Assembly (NCBI RefSeq): GCF_027111295.1
Contig: NZ_CP114287.1
Location: 1,488,001 to 1,552,000, forward strand
DNA length: 64,000 nucleotides
DNA from: Flavobacterium gelatinilyticum
GTDB taxonomy: Bacteria; Bacteroidota; Bacteroidia; Flavobacteriales; Flavobacteriaceae
Direction of reading: 5' to 3'
A program made the position numbers and the translations under genes. Each line of letters begins with the position of its first letter. Positions within the stretch are counted from its first letter, which is position 1. Positions 8,114 to 16,691 of this stretch are shown one piece after another. Below the pieces are notes generated by a model that saw nothing but the letters and a program-made list of their open reading frames with translations, had not been told where the DNA came from and ran no database searches.

Positions 8114-9982
8114 ATGGACAATTACAAAAGAAATGTCTTTCTGTTTTTAGAAAGATTTATTCTCATTTTCTTCGTTTACCAACTCACACGAATTCTGTTT
8201 TATTACCTAAATCTTGATTTATTTCACCAATTAGATTACAGAGTCTTTATAGGCGGATTTTTCTTTGATCTTGCCGCTATTACTTATATAAATATTCTGT
8301 TTGCCATAGCACATATTGTTCCCGGCAATTTTAAATATACTAAAATTTATCAGGAAACACTTCGAATTGCTTTTTATGTTGTTAATATCATTTTTATTGC
8401 AACGAATTTTATTGACATTATTTATTATCGTTTTACTAACAGGCGAAGTACATATGGCATGATTACGGCCAAAGGAATGGAACATGAAGCTTTTATCCTG
8501 ATCCCTTCATTTTTAAAAGAATTTTGGTATATCGCAATTCTTTTTCTTGTCATTTGCTTTCTTTTATGGAAATTAATCCCAAAAGCTGCTAAAACTGTTG
8601 AAATTGAAAAGTTAACGCGCAGGAATTATTTAGAAATGACAGCCATTATCTCCGTTTTTATTTTGGGAGCGGTTGTGGTAATCAGAGGAGGTGTACAAGA
8701 AAAACCCATCAGAATTGTTGACGGAATTAAATTTGGAAACTTAAACAATTCCGCATTGGTTTTAAACACGCCTTTTACTATCCTAAAAACTTTTTCAAAA
8801 AAGAATGATCTTGAAAAAGCGGCTTTTTTCAATCCAAAGGAACTCAATTCTATTTACTGTCCGGTTCAGTCCATACGATCAAACGAAGCTAAAATCAAAA
8901 AAAATGTTGTCATTATTATTTTAGAAAGTTTTGGAAATGAAAATATTAATCGCGGACAAACTCCTTTTTTGGATTCACTGATTACAAAATCACACTATTT
9001 TAAAAATGCATTTGCTAACGGAAAAGTTTCTATTGATGCTGTTCCTTCCGTTATTTCAAGTATTCCAAGTTTAATGAACAGTCCGTTTATTACTTCCAGT
9101 TTCTCATTAAACAGAACACAGAGCCTTCCTCATATGCTGAAAAAAGAAAACTACCATACTTCTTTTTTTCATGGCGCATTTAACGGAAGCCAAAACTTTG
9201 ACCAATATTGCAAATCTGCAGAATTCGACGAATACTATGGAAAAGACGAATATACAGGTAAAGAAGCTTTTGATGGGCGCTGGGGAATTTTCGATGATGA
9301 ATTTATGCAATTCTATGCTTCAAAATTAAACTCATTCAGACAACCTTTTTTCAGTACAATATTTACTATTTCCTCGCACAATCCTTATATCATTCCGGAT
9401 AAATACAAAGGTAAATTCCCTAAGGGTGAAACTGTAATTCAGGAAAGTATTGCTTATACTGATTTTGCATTGCGTAATTTTTTCAAAACTATTCAAAAAG
9501 AAGACTGGTACAAAAATACCTTGTTTGTTATTACGGCTGATCATACATCATCCAGCGGCAATAAAGCTATTGACCAGACAAGTCTGGGTAAATTCAGGAT
9601 TCCGATTTTATTCTTCGATCCTTCGGTGCCCGACTTTAAAGGAGTTGACGAGAGAATTTTTCAGCAGGTTGATATAATGCCAAGCGTTCTGGATTATTTG
9701 CATATTAATACCGATGTGGTCAGCTTTGGAAAAAGTTATAAATCAAAACAAAATTTTGCAGTTCATTATCTGCAGGGAACGTATTACTACATTAATAATG
9801 ACTACTATATGGCTTTTGCTAATAATGAAGCTATTGGTTTTTATAACTGGAAAAAAGATCCATTGCTAAAACACAATCTGATGCACACAGAAACTAAGCT
9901 GGTCAAAGAATCCGAAAAATTCTTAAAAGCTTACATTCAGTCTTTCAATAATCGTGTGTTAGATAATGAATTAAGTATCTAA
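8114..9982 (+). CDS. LtaS/sulfatase-family membrane phospho-transferase or hydrolase
   Basis: A 622-residue inner-membrane protein with about five helices in residues 1-195 and a periplasmic alkaline-phosphatase-superfamily (sulfatase) domain from ~265 to ~560. Metal-site features are visible: the Glu of ILESFG, the TPFLDSL segment and the ADH of VITADHT. The segment where LtaS enzymes carry the Thr nucleophile reads GKVSIDA here, so a Ser may serve instead. Gram-negative relatives often modify surface glycans or lipids with phosphoethanolamine or phosphoglycerol. The substrate cannot be read from sequence. Confidence 0.85.
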   Translation: MDNYKRNVFLFLERFILIFFVYQLTRILFYYLNLDLFHQLDYRVFIGGFFFDLAAITYINILFAIAHIVPGNFKYTKIYQETLRIAFYVVNIIFIATNFIDIIYYRFTNRRSTYGMITAKGMEHEAFILIPSFLKEFWYIAILFLVICFLLWKLIPKAAKTVEIEKLTRRNYLEMTAIISVFILGAVVVIRGGVQEKPIRIVDGIKFGNLNNSALVLNTPFTILKTFSKKNDLEKAAFFNPKELNSIYCPVQSIRSNEAKIKKNVVIIILESFGNENINRGQTPFLDSLITKSHYFKNAFANGKVSIDAVPSVISSIPSLMNSPFITSSFSLNRTQSLPHMLKKENYHTSFFHGAFNGSQNFDQYCKSAEFDEYYGKDEYTGKEAFDGRWGIFDDEFMQFYASKLNSFRQPFFSTIFTISSHNPYIIPDKYKGKFPKGETVIQESIAYTDFALRNFFKTIQKEDWYKNTLFVITADHTSSSGNKAIDQTSLGKFRIPILFFDPSVPDFKGVDERIFQQVDIMPSVLDYLHINTDVVSFGKSYKSKQNFAVHYLQGTYYYINNDYYMAFANNEAIGFYNWKKDPLLKHNLMHTETKLVKESEKFLKAYIQSFNNRVLDNELSI

Positions 9983-9990
9983 AATCAAAA

Positions 9991-10017
9991 GCCCGCTTTG
10001 AAAATTTCAAAGCGGGC
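9991..10017. terminator. Bidirectional terminator
   Basis: A perfect 13-bp inverted repeat (GCCCGCTTTGAAA and its complement) around a single A, flanked by A and T tracts. It separates the convergent sulfatase and PAS genes. Confidence 0.9.
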
Positions 10018-10044
10018 TTATATTTTAAAAAAGAATAACTGTTT

Positions 10045-10671
10045 TTATCGGCTGAATAATCGGCTGAAAAAACCTCTCTGTTCTTCTTCCTCTTCTTCCT
10101 GTTCGTAATTTGCAAATTTTGCATGTGCTTTTTCATGCTCAAAAATAAGCTCTTTAATATATTCAACATACGTTCTCTTTTTTTCTTCCAGAAAACCTAT
10201 TAAATATTTCTCGCTGAATTCAACACCGCTTGCCGCTTCAATTTGAAGTAATTTTTTGTACAAAGGCTCAATATGCATTGTAATCACTTCCTGAGGTACA
10301 GATTGTCTTCTTGCAAAATAGTTTACAATAACACCGTTTTCATCTCTCGCAATGTCAAAATCTGTAATAACCCAGTAATACCTGCCTGTTTTAGCCAGGT
10401 TTTTTACAATAGCGTGAAAGTTTTTTCCGTTTTTAAGATTTTCCCAAAGCACTTTAAAAATAACCTTCGGCATATCCGGATGGCGAATAATATTGTGCGG
10501 CTGTCCCATTAATTCGTAATCTTCATAGCCACAAACGTCAACAAAAACTTCATTGGCATATTCAATAATACCATAAGCATTTGTTTTACTCATAATTACT
10601 TGTGATTTGTCCCATGCAACTTCTTTGTCAATAACTGTAACTGGAGTTCTAGGTTGATTTTCTTGATTCAT
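10045..10671 (-). CDS. PAS-domain protein, Aer-like sensor module
   Basis: A 208-residue cytoplasmic protein. Residues ~15-125 form a PAS domain of the Aer type, with the NAYGIIEYAN, HNIIRHPDMP and GRYYWVITDFDI segments. Residues ~130-190 are charged and helical, and a Glu-rich stretch precedes the C-terminal RGFFSRLFSR. In Aer such a domain binds FAD and senses redox, but no methyl-accepting or kinase output domain is present here. It may act by protein-protein contact. It is monocistronic, convergent with the sulfatase gene across a strong terminator. Confidence 0.85.
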   Translation of the reverse strand: MNQENQPRTPVTVIDKEVAWDKSQVIMSKTNAYGIIEYANEVFVDVCGYEDYELMGQPHNIIRHPDMPKVIFKVLWENLKNGKNFHAIVKNLAKTGRYYWVITDFDIARDENGVIVNYFARRQSVPQEVITMHIEPLYKKLLQIEAASGVEFSEKYLIGFLEEKKRTYVEYIKELIFEHEKAHAKFANYEQEEEEEEQRGFFSRLFSR

Positions 10672-10890
10672 GTGTCGATTATATTAATGTTTTTTCAATT
10701 CTAGCTCGTTTAGAATTAATCCGACAAAATTAGACAGAACAAAAAGTCACAAACCTGACTTTTATCATATTCTGATACAAAAAAAACTTTTAAAGGCAGT
10801 GTTGTAATTTTTAAAGTATATTGAAAAAATAAATTTCCCAAAATAAAAACAAAAAGTTAAATCTGTAACATTATCCAGTCTTTTAACCTT

Positions 10891-10919
10891 TTTGCTTTTC
10901 TTTAAATACGTTATCTTTG
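10891..10919 (+). promoter_or_regulatory. dapD promoter (-33 TTTG, -7 TATCTTTG)
   Basis: TTTG (10891-10894), a 17-bp spacer and TATCTTTG (10912-10919) fit the Bacteroidota sigma consensus. The -7 box overlaps an in-frame TTG at 10917, which supports the dapD start at 10935. Confidence 0.65.
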
Positions 10920-10934
10920 CCAAAAATTAAACTT

Positions 10935-11750
10935 ATGAATTCTTTACAGACTATAATTGAACAAGCTTGGGAAAACAGAGCTTTATTACAAGAAACAGCT
11001 ACAACGAATGCTATTAGAGAAGTTATCGAATTGGTAGACGCAGGAAAATTGCGTGTTGCAGAACCTGTTGGCGACAAATGGCAGGTTAACGAATGGGTTA
11101 AAAAAGCCGTTGTAATGTATTTCCCAATTCAAAAAATGGAAACATGGGAATCCGGTATTTTTGAATACCACGATAAAATGTTACTTAAAAAAGGTTATGC
11201 TGAAAAAGGAATTCGTGTAGTACCAAATGCTGTAGCCCGTTATGGAGCTTATATATCAAGCGGTGTAATCTTAATGCCAAGTTATGTAAATATTGGTGCT
11301 TATGTAGACGAAGGAACTATGGTTGACACCTGGGCAACTGTAGGAAGCTGTGCTCAAATTGGTAAAAATGTTCACTTAAGCGGCGGTGTTGGTATTGGCG
11401 GGGTTTTAGAGCCATTGCAGGCAGCTCCTGTAATTATCGAAGACGGTGCTTTTATTGGTTCACGTTGTATTGTAGTAGAAGGTGTTCACGTTGGTAAAGA
11501 AGCTGTTCTTGGCGCTAACGTTTGTCTTACGGCTTCAACAAAAATTATCGATGTAACAGGCGACGAACCGGTTGAAATGAAAGGCTATGTACCTGCTCGT
11601 TCTGTGGTTATACCAGGAAGTTACACTAAGAAATTTGCTGCCGGAGAATACCAGGTTCCATGCGCATTAATCATTGGAACCCGCAAACCATCAACAGATT
11701 TGAAAACTTCTTTAAACAATGCGCTTCGTGAATACGATGTTGCAGTGTAA
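10935..11750 (+). CDS. dapD: 2,3,4,5-tetrahydropyridine-2,6-dicarboxylate N-succinyltransferase
   Basis: Transfers succinyl from succinyl-CoA to tetrahydrodipicolinate in the succinylase route to meso-diaminopimelate and lysine. The 271-residue protein has a helical N-terminal domain and a left-handed beta-helix of hexapeptide repeats from about residue 105 to 220 (VGSCAQIGKNVHLSGGVGIG, VHVGKEAVLGANV). The start is the ATG at 10935: a TTG six codons upstream in frame falls inside the promoter. It is followed by a strong terminator and so is monocistronic. Confidence 0.96.
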   Translation: MNSLQTIIEQAWENRALLQETATTNAIREVIELVDAGKLRVAEPVGDKWQVNEWVKKAVVMYFPIQKMETWESGIFEYHDKMLLKKGYAEKGIRVVPNAVARYGAYISSGVILMPSYVNIGAYVDEGTMVDTWATVGSCAQIGKNVHLSGGVGIGGVLEPLQAAPVIIEDGAFIGSRCIVVEGVHVGKEAVLGANVCLTASTKIIDVTGDEPVEMKGYVPARSVVIPGSYTKKFAAGEYQVPCALIIGTRKPSTDLKTSLNNALREYDVAV

Positions 11751-11763
11751 TTAAAAAATCATA

Positions 11764-11793
11764 AAACTCCTGTTTTCACAGGAGTTTTTTTTT
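11764..11793 (+). terminator. dapD terminator
   Basis: A 10-bp stem (AAACTCCTGT/ACAGGAGTTT) with a 4-nt loop and a T tract, 13 bp after the dapD stop. Confidence 0.9.
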
Positions 11794-11902
11794 ACAGTAT
11801 CTTCAACTGAAAATAAATCTTATTTTACTACAAAATTACCATTCAGAGAATATTTTTTATTTAAAATAAAACCACATTTGGCGCTTCATAAAAAACACTG
11901 AA

Positions 11903-12646
11903 ATGCCTAAATTAAAACTATCTGTAATTATTCTTACCTACAATGAAGAAAATTACATCGCCGATGCAATAAGGTCTGTTGCATTTGCAGACGAAATCAT
12001 TGTATTAGACTCTTATAGTACAGACCGAACCCCGGAAATTGTTTCTGCTTTTAATGCAAAACTGATCTATCGCAAATTTGATAATTACAGTAATCAAAGA
12101 AATCATGCTATTCAATCAGCATCGGGGGAATGGATACTATTTTTAGATGCAGACGAAAGAGTCTCTACAGAACTAAAAGATGAAATAGTAAAAAGCATCA
12201 ATTCTCATGAACATGATGCCTACAAAATATGGTTCCCTCATTTTTTTATGGGACGTTTTCTATTTCACTACACAGACAAAGTAACCCGGCTTATAAAAAA
12301 CAATAATATACATTTTGAAAATGAGGTTCATGAAAAACTGATTTTGAAATCGAAGCCTGGACTGTTAAAAAATCATATGATTCATTATACCTATAAAGGA
12401 CTCTTTAATTTTATAAGCAAAAAGGATAAATATGCTTGGTTTCAAGCAAAAATGTCAGTAAAAAAAGGTAAAAAAGCGACTCTTTTTCTATTATTTTTCA
12501 AACCCTTTTACAGATTCTTTCATACTTATTTTATAAAAAGAGTATTTCTTGACGGTGTTCCTGGTCTTGCTGCCGCCGCAATTGATGCTTATGGTGTTTT
12601 TTCTCGATATGCTAAAATAATCTTGCTAAAAAAGGAACTAGAATAA
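11903..12646 (+). CDS. Family 2 glycosyltransferase (WaaE/KdtX-like, LPS core)
   Basis: Cytoplasmic or membrane-associated GT-A enzyme of 247 residues that transfers a sugar from a nucleotide donor, probably in LPS core assembly. Motifs are the N-terminal SVIILTYNEENYI, the DSYSTDRT donor loop and the metal-binding LFLDADER (DxD). The C-terminal region with KPFYRFFHTYF and a hydrophobic end resembles the WaaE group. It is the first gene of the glycan locus. Two paralogues follow, at 12,987 and 15,074. Donor and acceptor sugars cannot be told. Confidence 0.87.
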   Translation: MPKLKLSVIILTYNEENYIADAIRSVAFADEIIVLDSYSTDRTPEIVSAFNAKLIYRKFDNYSNQRNHAIQSASGEWILFLDADERVSTELKDEIVKSINSHEHDAYKIWFPHFFMGRFLFHYTDKVTRLIKNNNIHFENEVHEKLILKSKPGLLKNHMIHYTYKGLFNFISKKDKYAWFQAKMSVKKGKKATLFLLFFKPFYRFFHTYFIKRVFLDGVPGLAAAAIDAYGVFSRYAKIILLKKELE

Positions 12647-12986
12647 TTTTACTTTCTCAAATTCTATTCTATTTTTTCTAATTAAACTTTATTAGTAATC
12701 GCAAAGCATAATCAAACAGATTTCGTGTTACATCATCAAATGTCAAAATGATACTTTTTTAGGTTAACTAACTATTCTTTCTAGTTCAGAAAAATGAAAG
12801 GTTTTAAAATTATTGTCCTTCAATTTTTTTTCAAGATTTTGAACTTGAAATCTTAATTTATTTACAATTTGATTCTTTCTCACAAATAGTATGGTACATA
12901 AGAAAAGGAAGCCTGCTTATTATATTTTTTAAAAATTTTTCTTACAAAATAAGAATTTTAATATTACTTTTGCACAAAAAAAGAAG
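12647..12986. other. AT-rich 340-bp gap with a possible small coiled-coil ORF remnant
   Basis: No full gene is visible. On the minus strand one frame gives about 40 codons starting with GTG (VRKNQIVNKL...) and ending ELERIVS-stop near 12,770. The peptide is Lys/Glu-rich and coiled-coil-like. It has no ATG and is probably a remnant. A -7 box for the next gene sits at the right end. Confidence 0.35.
12965..12972 (+). promoter_or_regulatory. -7 box for the degenerate glycosyltransferase gene
   Basis: TACTTTTG matches TAnnTTTG and ends 14 bp before the ATG at 12987. Confidence 0.5.
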
Positions 12987-13733
12987 ATGAAACGCTATAA
13001 AGTAAGTATTGTAGTTAATATAACTGGCGATAATGAAGAAGAAATAAATCAAAATCTTAACAACCTATCATTTGCTGACGAAATAATTGTAATTACTAAA
13101 AATCCGGGAAACTTAAAAACAGAATCAATTACTCTTTTTCTCATTTACGCCAGTCATGAATTAGAAAAAGCACAACAAGAAGCAATTAGACTTGCGCAAA
13201 ATGACTGGATAATGTTAGTTGATTCAAATCACTTTATAACTGATGACCTTAAGGAAGAAATTATACAAAAAATAAGCAGACAAAATTATATTAACTCTTT
13301 TTATGCTAAGGAAATTTTATTTTTCTTTGGCAAATCAATACAATTTGGAGCATTTTTTAATAAGAGAAAAATGTTTCTTTTAGATCGAAGCAGGTATTGT
13401 TTTGAAGAAAAAAAAACGATGTCAAATTTTTTATCTAATAAGTCTGCAACACTAAAAAGTAAAATAAATCTAAATTCGTACTCAAACTTTGACGATTACA
13501 ATTGTAAATTAAACGAAATTAGAAAAGAAGAAGCCTTACTATTATTTAAGCAAAATATCAAACCTAATTTCTATCACTTTCTTTTTAAACCATTTTTTAG
13601 TTTTATAAACCAATATTTCTTAAAACTTGGTCTTGTTGATGGTCGAGAAGGATTTATACTTGCCTATATAAATTCTTTTTCAATTCTAAAAAGATACCTT
13701 GTTTTATGGCTTCTATATAAAGATATGGACTAA
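12987..13733 (+). CDS. Glycosyltransferase-2-like protein lacking catalytic motifs
   Basis: A 248-residue paralogue of the flanking WaaE-like enzymes. It shares the opening (YKVSIVVNITG), the LSFADEIIVI strand and the C-terminal KPFFSFINQYFLKLGLVDGREG block. The donor loop DSYSTDRT is replaced by an unrelated ITKNPGNLKTES stretch, and the metal-binding DADER is VDSNHF. It is therefore probably inactive as a transferase, either a pseudoenzyme or a decaying duplicate. The gene and its flanks are visibly more AT-rich than their neighbours, yet the frame is intact and a promoter box is present, which argues for retained function. Confidence 0.75.
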   Translation: MKRYKVSIVVNITGDNEEEINQNLNNLSFADEIIVITKNPGNLKTESITLFLIYASHELEKAQQEAIRLAQNDWIMLVDSNHFITDDLKEEIIQKISRQNYINSFYAKEILFFFGKSIQFGAFFNKRKMFLLDRSRYCFEEKKTMSNFLSNKSATLKSKINLNSYSNFDDYNCKLNEIRKEEALLLFKQNIKPNFYHFLFKPFFSFINQYFLKLGLVDGREGFILAYINSFSILKRYLVLWLLYKDMD

Positions 13734-14006
13734 CTATTGCACAGATTAAAAAAACAAACACCATTTTAAAATCAATTTTATTGCAAATAAAAACCTGTAT
13801 CATAAAAAATAAAAAAAACTGTTTCATAATACAAAATAATCATAGTAGAATTATTTCATTATCGTCTTGCTTTTTTCTTAGATCAAATTTATAAAATCAA
13901 AAATCTTGTATAAACTCATTCTTTCATTCTTTTAAAATTCCTTTATAAAATAACAGGAATTTGGATTTTTTTGCTTCATTTGCAAACTTATTACAACACT
14001 ACATAA

Positions 14007-15071
14007 ATGAAGATACTTGTAATCCAACAAAAAATGATAGGAGATGTTTTGATTAGCAGTATTATATGCAATAATTTGCGTACCGCTTATCCAGATGCCC
14101 AAATTGATTATTTGGTTTACGCTTCGACCACTCCGGTTTTAGAAGGAAACCCAAATATTGACAACATCATTTTATTTGAAGAAAGACATCGTAAAAGCAA
14201 AAAAGAGTTATTAAATCTTGGTTTTCAGATTCGAAATGAAAAATACGATATTTTAATCGATGCTTACTCGAAATTAGAAAGCTGGATTCTGGTATTTTTA
14301 AGCAATGCCAAAAGAAAAATATCATACAAAAAACCGGGCAGAAATTTTCTTTACACTAATAATGTTCCTTTTGAACCTTTTCCTAAAACCAATTTAGGTT
14401 TAGCTATTGAAAGACGTCTTTCGTTATTAGAACCTTTAGATTTAAAAATAAACATCGATCCTATTCCTAAGTTATTTATTTCTGAAAAAGAAAATCACGA
14501 TGCATTGGCTTTATTTGAAAAACATCAGGTTCGAAAAGACAGGAAAACTATAATGATCAGCCTTTTAGGAAGTGAGAAACTAAAAACATATCCTTTAGGA
14601 TTTATGTCCAAAGTTGTTGATTATATTGCTGATAATGCCGATGTAAATATCCTTTTTAATTATTTCCCTAAACAATTAGAAGATGCTAAAGCCGTTCTTA
14701 ATGCGTGCAAACCTTCAACACAGCAAAAGATTTATTTTGATCTATTAGGCAGTGATTTACGTTCTTTTATTGCTATTATGAATCAGTGCGACGTAATTAT
14801 AGGAAACGACGGTGGTGCCATAAATATGGCGAAGGCATTAGAGAAACCTTCGTTTATAATTTTTTCTCCTTGGATCGAAAAGAAAATCTGGGCTACTTTT
14901 GAAGATGGCATTCATCATCTTTCTGTACATTTAAAGGATTACCGTTCGGATTTATTTGCTAATAAATCCGAAAAAATGCTGAAGAAAGAATCTTTGTCTT
15001 TGTATCAGGAATTTAAACCTGAGTATTTTGAAAATCAAATTAAATCATTTCTGGAAAAAAATATAAACTAA
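14007..15071 (+). CDS. Family 9 glycosyltransferase (heptosyltransferase-like)
   Basis: A 354-residue GT-B enzyme related to WaaC/WaaF/WaaQ, which add heptose to the LPS inner core. It shows MKILVIQQKMIGDVLISS at the N-terminus, the donor-domain opener TIMISLLGSEKLKTYP, and IIGNDGGAINMAKALEKPSFIIFSPW near the C-terminus, where the family usually has a GNDSGPxHLA-like segment. The heptose donor is assumed from the family. It is followed 2 bp later by another glycosyltransferase, so the two are co-transcribed. A 273-bp, very AT-rich gap precedes it. Confidence 0.9.
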   Translation: MKILVIQQKMIGDVLISSIICNNLRTAYPDAQIDYLVYASTTPVLEGNPNIDNIILFEERHRKSKKELLNLGFQIRNEKYDILIDAYSKLESWILVFLSNAKRKISYKKPGRNFLYTNNVPFEPFPKTNLGLAIERRLSLLEPLDLKINIDPIPKLFISEKENHDALALFEKHQVRKDRKTIMISLLGSEKLKTYPLGFMSKVVDYIADNADVNILFNYFPKQLEDAKAVLNACKPSTQQKIYFDLLGSDLRSFIAIMNQCDVIIGNDGGAINMAKALEKPSFIIFSPWIEKKIWATFEDGIHHLSVHLKDYRSDLFANKSEKMLKKESLSLYQEFKPEYFENQIKSFLEKNIN

Positions 15072-15073
15072 AA

Positions 15074-15847
15074 ATGATTTCTTCTTCTCAAAACCAACTT
15101 TTATCGGCTTTACTTATTACGTATAACGAAGAATCAAATATTAATGCGGTTCTGGATAATCTGGCTTTCGCCGATGAAATAATTATTGTCGATTCTTTCA
15201 GCTCCGACAAAACTTTTGAGATTGCTTCGACTTACAAAAATGTAAAAATTGTACAACGTGCTTTTGATAATTTTGCTCTTCAGCGCAATTACACTATCAA
15301 TTTAGCTTCAAACCCGTGGATTCTTTTTATTGATGCCGATGAAAGGGTTACACCGGAGCTTTTACAGGAAATAAAAACGGTAATTCAACAAAAAAAAAGC
15401 GCATCGGCTTATTTTATGTACCGGGATTTTATTTTTGAAAACAAAAAACTGCGTTACAGCGGCTGGCAGACAGATAAAATTATTCGTCTTTTTAAGAAAG
15501 AAGACGCCAGTTACAACCTGAATAAAATTGTACATGAAAAGTTAATTGTAAAAGGAGAAATTAAAACCTTAAAAAACAGGCTTACACATTATTCGTATTC
15601 TAATTACGAAGATTATAAAAGAAAAATGATCTTCTACGGAAGATTAAAGGCACAGGAAGAACTGGTAAAAAACACCAAGCCTAACTTTTTTCATTTCCTG
15701 ATCAGACCGGCTTATCAGTTTCTGAACCAGTATATTCTGCGTTTTGGATTTTTAGACGGAAAAAAAGGCATTATTATCTGTTATCTAAATGCCCTGAGTG
15801 TTGCAGAACGTTTTAACGAATTAAAAAAAATCAGATCAGGGAATTAA
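15074..15847 (+). CDS. Family 2 glycosyltransferase (WaaE/KdtX-like)
   Basis: A 257-residue GT-A enzyme, paralogous to the gene at 11,903. All motifs are intact: ALLITYNEESNI, the DSFSSDKT donor loop and the LFIDADER DxD site. The C-terminal KPNFFHFLIRPAYQFLNQY block is shared with its paralogues. It begins 2 bp after the GT9 stop and is probably translated with it, which points to successive steps in core oligosaccharide assembly. Its stop codon overlaps the stop of the convergent kinase gene (TTAA). Confidence 0.9.
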   Translation: MISSSQNQLLSALLITYNEESNINAVLDNLAFADEIIIVDSFSSDKTFEIASTYKNVKIVQRAFDNFALQRNYTINLASNPWILFIDADERVTPELLQEIKTVIQQKKSASAYFMYRDFIFENKKLRYSGWQTDKIIRLFKKEDASYNLNKIVHEKLIVKGEIKTLKNRLTHYSYSNYEDYKRKMIFYGRLKAQEELVKNTKPNFFHFLIRPAYQFLNQYILRFGFLDGKKGIIICYLNALSVAERFNELKKIRSGN

Positions 15848-16611
15848 GATTTCCAGAATTTCAGTTTTTTCTTTAATCGTTTCTTTCTGGCAAATTCTTC
15901 CTGAAAATTAACAGTTGCCTGCCACATTTTTTCAAAAATCTCTTCCTCAGATTTAACAGTATAAAACTTTGAATATTCATTACTCATCGTTTTAATCATT
16001 TCCTGTTTGGGCGTTAATCGGCTGAAATTAACCATACGCTGTTCAAAACTCATATCAGCATGAAAATTCATTCGGTTTAAATCAACCAGAAAGAAATCAT
16101 ATTTATCGTCCTGAACTTTTTTAATTAAAGTATTTCCGGGAGAATGATCTAAGAACTCCACACCTTTTTCGTGCAGATCAAAAGTAAATTTGGTGAATTG
16201 TCTCAGTATATTTTCATTGTCCGGATATTCCGGAATTTCAACCAGTTCTCTGTAAGTAAGTTCAGTTATCAAATGCTCGCTGGCATAATAACTGTCCTTT
16301 AAACCTATAAAATTAAAGTTTTCAAGATACGCAATGGGCTGCGGGGTTCCAATACCTTTTTCTAACAAAATAGTCGCGTATTCAAACGAGCGTCTGGCTT
16401 TGGATTTTCTGAAATATTTATAAGCAACTTTGTTTACAATGTTCGGAATTTTGAACGATTTTATATTAATCGTCTTCTCATTCAGTGTAAATAATTTAAT
16501 TTTATTTCGATCGCCATTCCCAAACAAATTTCCTGAATTATTAAAATTTTTAATCGTATCCAGAATAGATTCTGTACTGGTTTCAAAAACGGGATTTACT
16601 TTAAAATTCAT
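15844..16611 (-). CDS. LPS core kinase-like protein (KdkA/InaA family)
   Basis: A 255-residue protein-kinase-fold enzyme of the group that phosphorylates Kdo or heptose in the LPS core. A Lys candidate for ATP binding is in INIKSFK, a catalytic-loop equivalent in FLDHSPGNTLI (Asp and Asn), and a DFG-like FLVDLNRM. I chose the ATG at 16611 (MNFKVNP) over one 15 codons upstream because the promoter at 16,632-16,662 overlaps the longer frame. It is convergent with the preceding glycosyltransferase, consistent with core modification. Confidence 0.85.
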   Translation of the reverse strand: MNFKVNPVFETSTESILDTIKNFNNSGNLFGNGDRNKIKLFTLNEKTINIKSFKIPNIVNKVAYKYFRKSKARRSFEYATILLEKGIGTPQPIAYLENFNFIGLKDSYYASEHLITELTYRELVEIPEYPDNENILRQFTKFTFDLHEKGVEFLDHSPGNTLIKKVQDDKYDFFLVDLNRMNFHADMSFEQRMVNFSRLTPKQEMIKTMSNEYSKFYTVKSEEEIFEKMWQATVNFQEEFARKKRLKKKLKFWKS

Positions 16612-16631
16612 TAGTATATTTTTATTAACCA

Positions 16632-16662
16632 CAAAAATACATATACAATCTAACACTTCAAA
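16632..16662 (-). promoter_or_regulatory. Promoter of the LPS kinase gene
   Basis: On the minus strand it reads TTTG-N19-TATTTTTG, an excellent match to the Bacteroidota promoter. It ends 20 bp before the ATG at 16611. Confidence 0.7.
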
Positions 16663-16691
16663 TTAATATTGTATTTTCGTAAAAAAAAAGG

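Noticed and set aside
8231..8485. Minus-strand ORF of 84 codons inside the LtaS/sulfatase gene
   Set aside because: It lies wholly within a well-supported coding gene on the other strand and has no conserved motif.
10917..10934. TTG start for dapD
   Set aside because: It falls inside the -7 promoter box; the ATG at 10935 is the family start.
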